From assembly GCA_003154195.1 (NCBI GenBank), contig PMCS01000018.1, forward strand, positions 1-44,772: a stretch of DNA of 44,772 nt, written 5' to 3'. This stretch comes from Candidatus Omnitrophota bacterium. GTDB lineage: Bacteria > Omnitrophota > Gorgyraeia > Duberdicusellales > 4484-171. The translations under genes were made by a program, and so were the position numbers. Below the pieces are notes generated by a model that saw nothing but the letters and a program-made list of their open reading frames with translations, was not told the origin of the DNA and searched no databases. Shown here piece by piece: positions 43,517 to 44,772 of the stretch; the first letter of the stretch is position 1, and each line of letters opens with the position of its first letter.

Positions 43517-44772
43517 TTACAACCCCTCCACCGCCATTTCCCTTGGATGTTCGATGGTGTAATCGAAGGTTATTTCTTTATTTTTACCCGCTTCCAGCTC
43601 GAACTCCCAGAGATAAATACCTTTGCGCGATTGCCAGTCTTTCTGCGAAGCGTCGGGACTTACCTTTAGCTGTTTTATTTTTATACGGTCGTCCTGGGAT
43701 ATCGGCATCGCTTCAAAGAGCTTCATCTTGATTTTGCGCGACTTGTAATTTTCGATTTTGATTTTGTATTTAAACGCGGTGTTCTTGTTGGGCGACAGGA
43801 TATTACCGATGATCGTCTCGTCGACCTTCTTTTCCAGCTGTTCGCGTTTTACTTTGACGTTCTCGTCGGCGCCCAGGTAAAGGTCGAACTCTTCGCCGGG
43901 GCCGACGTTATCGATTGTGGAACTGCCGACAAACTCCCCGTTTAAAAAGATATTCATATTTCCCGCTAAAAGCTGAAGGTTCGCGGCATTTTTTACCCGA
44001 CTGCCTAAATAAGCCAGGGCTGAAGCGCGCGGGAAAGAAGAGTAGGTAAAGTCGGCAGTAAGCTGTTGGGTTGAGATCGCCAATTTATTTTCGTTGTTGT
44101 CGGTGTCGATGGTGATTTTTTTCGGTAACTTATAAGTGACGGCTACGCCGTTGTCCGCCACTACACTGAGCGGCGCCGGAGCCGCAGCGGGCGCAACCGC
44201 GTACTCGACGCCTTCGTCTGCCCCTGCGCCGGCTAGGCTGGCTGTGTTAAAGGCCTCGGCCTGTTTCATGCTATCCATGTAGCTTCTTTTTTTAAGTATC
44301 GACACCTTATCTTGCATGTGGATTTCCACGGGTTTTAAAAACCACGGCGCTACATAAGGCAAACGGCCGCCGGTAACCGGCTTGGCGGTCGATACCGTCA
44401 TCTCTACGTCCTGCCACTTTTCCCCGGTTGCCTGGCGGATAAGCGAATACGATACCAGCTCAACGCGGCTTTTTTCTACATCGGCGCGGGCGTCATAGAG
44501 CGGCTGCCAGGAAGCGCCGCCGGCCATGTAAGAAACCGTGACTTCGCAGGTGACCGGCTTGGCGGCCTGTAGTTCGACTGTAATCGTACGTTTTACCTTA
44601 TTGTTTGAACCGGAAAGGGCATCGAGTTTTTGCCGCAGTGCCGTCAGGCGTTTATCGGCATCACGTCCCTTGATATCCAAAGCCGCGCTGTCTTTGTAAT
44701 TTTGTTTCAACTTACTGCTTAAAAAATTTAAGGTATTTTCCAGCTCCGGCGCCGACGGCATCTTGGTCACCA
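43517..44772 (-). CDS. DUF4139 domain protein, C-terminal part (runs off right edge)
   Basis: 418 codons of a protein whose N terminus lies beyond the right edge; the ORF-track Met is an internal GTG. The visible part starts in a coiled coil (ELENTLNFLSSKLKQ ... RLTALRQKLDAL) and continues as a DUF4139 beta-rich domain: MAGGASWQPLYDARAD, NPGDTETL-like VGPGEEFDLYLGADENVKV, and YLWEFELEAGKNKEITFDY. The family (mucoidy-inhibitor-A-like) normally has an N-terminal DUF4140 domain and a coiled coil, and is exported. Its function is poorly defined. Confidence 0.85.
   Translation of the reverse strand, partial: VTKMPSAPELENTLNFLSSKLKQNYKDSAALDIKGRDADKRLTALRQKLDALSGSNNKVKRTITVELQAAKPVTCEVTVSYMAGGASWQPLYDARADVEKSRVELVSYSLIRQATGEKWQDVEMTVSTAKPVTGGRLPYVAPWFLKPVEIHMQDKVSILKKRSYMDSMKQAEAFNTASLAGAGADEGVEYAVAPAAAPAPLSVVADNGVAVTYKLPKKITIDTDNNENKLAISTQQLTADFTYSSFPRASALAYLGSRVKNAANLQLLAGNMNIFLNGEFVGSSTIDNVGPGEEFDLYLGADENVKVKREQLEKKVDETIIGNILSPNKNTAFKYKIKIENYKSRKIKMKLFEAMPISQDDRIKIKQLKVSPDASQKDWQSRKGIYLWEFELEAGKNKEITFDYTIEHPREMAVEGL

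Overview
The window looks like a chromosomal segment from an uncultivated anaerobic bacterium. Nearly every gene lies on the minus strand. Base composition is moderate, there is no transposase, tRNA, rRNA or CRISPR array, and almost every gap between genes is filled with palindromic repeats. The gene set (2-oxoacid:ferredoxin oxidoreductase, rubredoxin-less flavodiiron protein, ferredoxin-linked group 4 [NiFe] hydrogenase, proton pyrophosphatase, F-type ATPase) suggests a ferredoxin/H2-based fermenter. A candidate phylum such as Omnitrophota or Elusimicrobiota would fit, but this is inference; no marker gene here fixes the phylum.

Layout, left to right. At 1-123 is the signal-peptide end of a truncated secreted protein. 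428-2978 is korBA. 3326-4495 is a flavodiiron protein. 4761-7739 carries a DUF1646 transporter, a PiT phosphate transporter and its DUF47/PhoU-like partner. 7922-15199 is a complete F-ATPase operon (atpI/Z-B-E-F-H-A-G-D-C in transcription order). 15373-17685 is a membrane pyrophosphatase and 17856-18941 an ExbB/ExbD pair. 19145-30083 is a large energy-converting [NiFe] hydrogenase operon: three antiporter-like subunits, then NuoJ-, K-, A-, B-, C-, D-, H- and I-like subunits and a HycI-type maturation protease. A riboswitch-like leader with a terminator stands at 30328-30437, upstream of that operon. 30454-39357 is a sensory region with two solute-binding proteins that have no permease, each beside a histidine kinase, preceded by identical promoters. 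39837-41464 has a HigBA-type toxin-antitoxin pair, a response regulator and a divergent small XRE regulator with a perfect 20-bp palindrome between them. 41651-44772 has a lipoprotein, a GIDE-domain membrane protein and a truncated DUF4139 protein.

Together the genes outline one energy scheme. Kor would reduce ferredoxin, and the hydrogenase would re-oxidise it to H2 while moving ions. The c-subunit and pyrophosphatase residues point to H+ as the coupling ion for ATP synthase and PPi hydrolysis. PiT/DUF47 would bring in phosphate, and the DUF1646 protein may adjust Na+.

The most unusual structure is the repeat content. At least eight families of hairpin elements are nested in, and recombined with, one another. 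They include a nearly identical 131-bp inverted pair that brackets 11.4 kb of ATPase/PPase/hydrogenase genes. Several elements end exactly at stop codons or supply the bases just before start codons.
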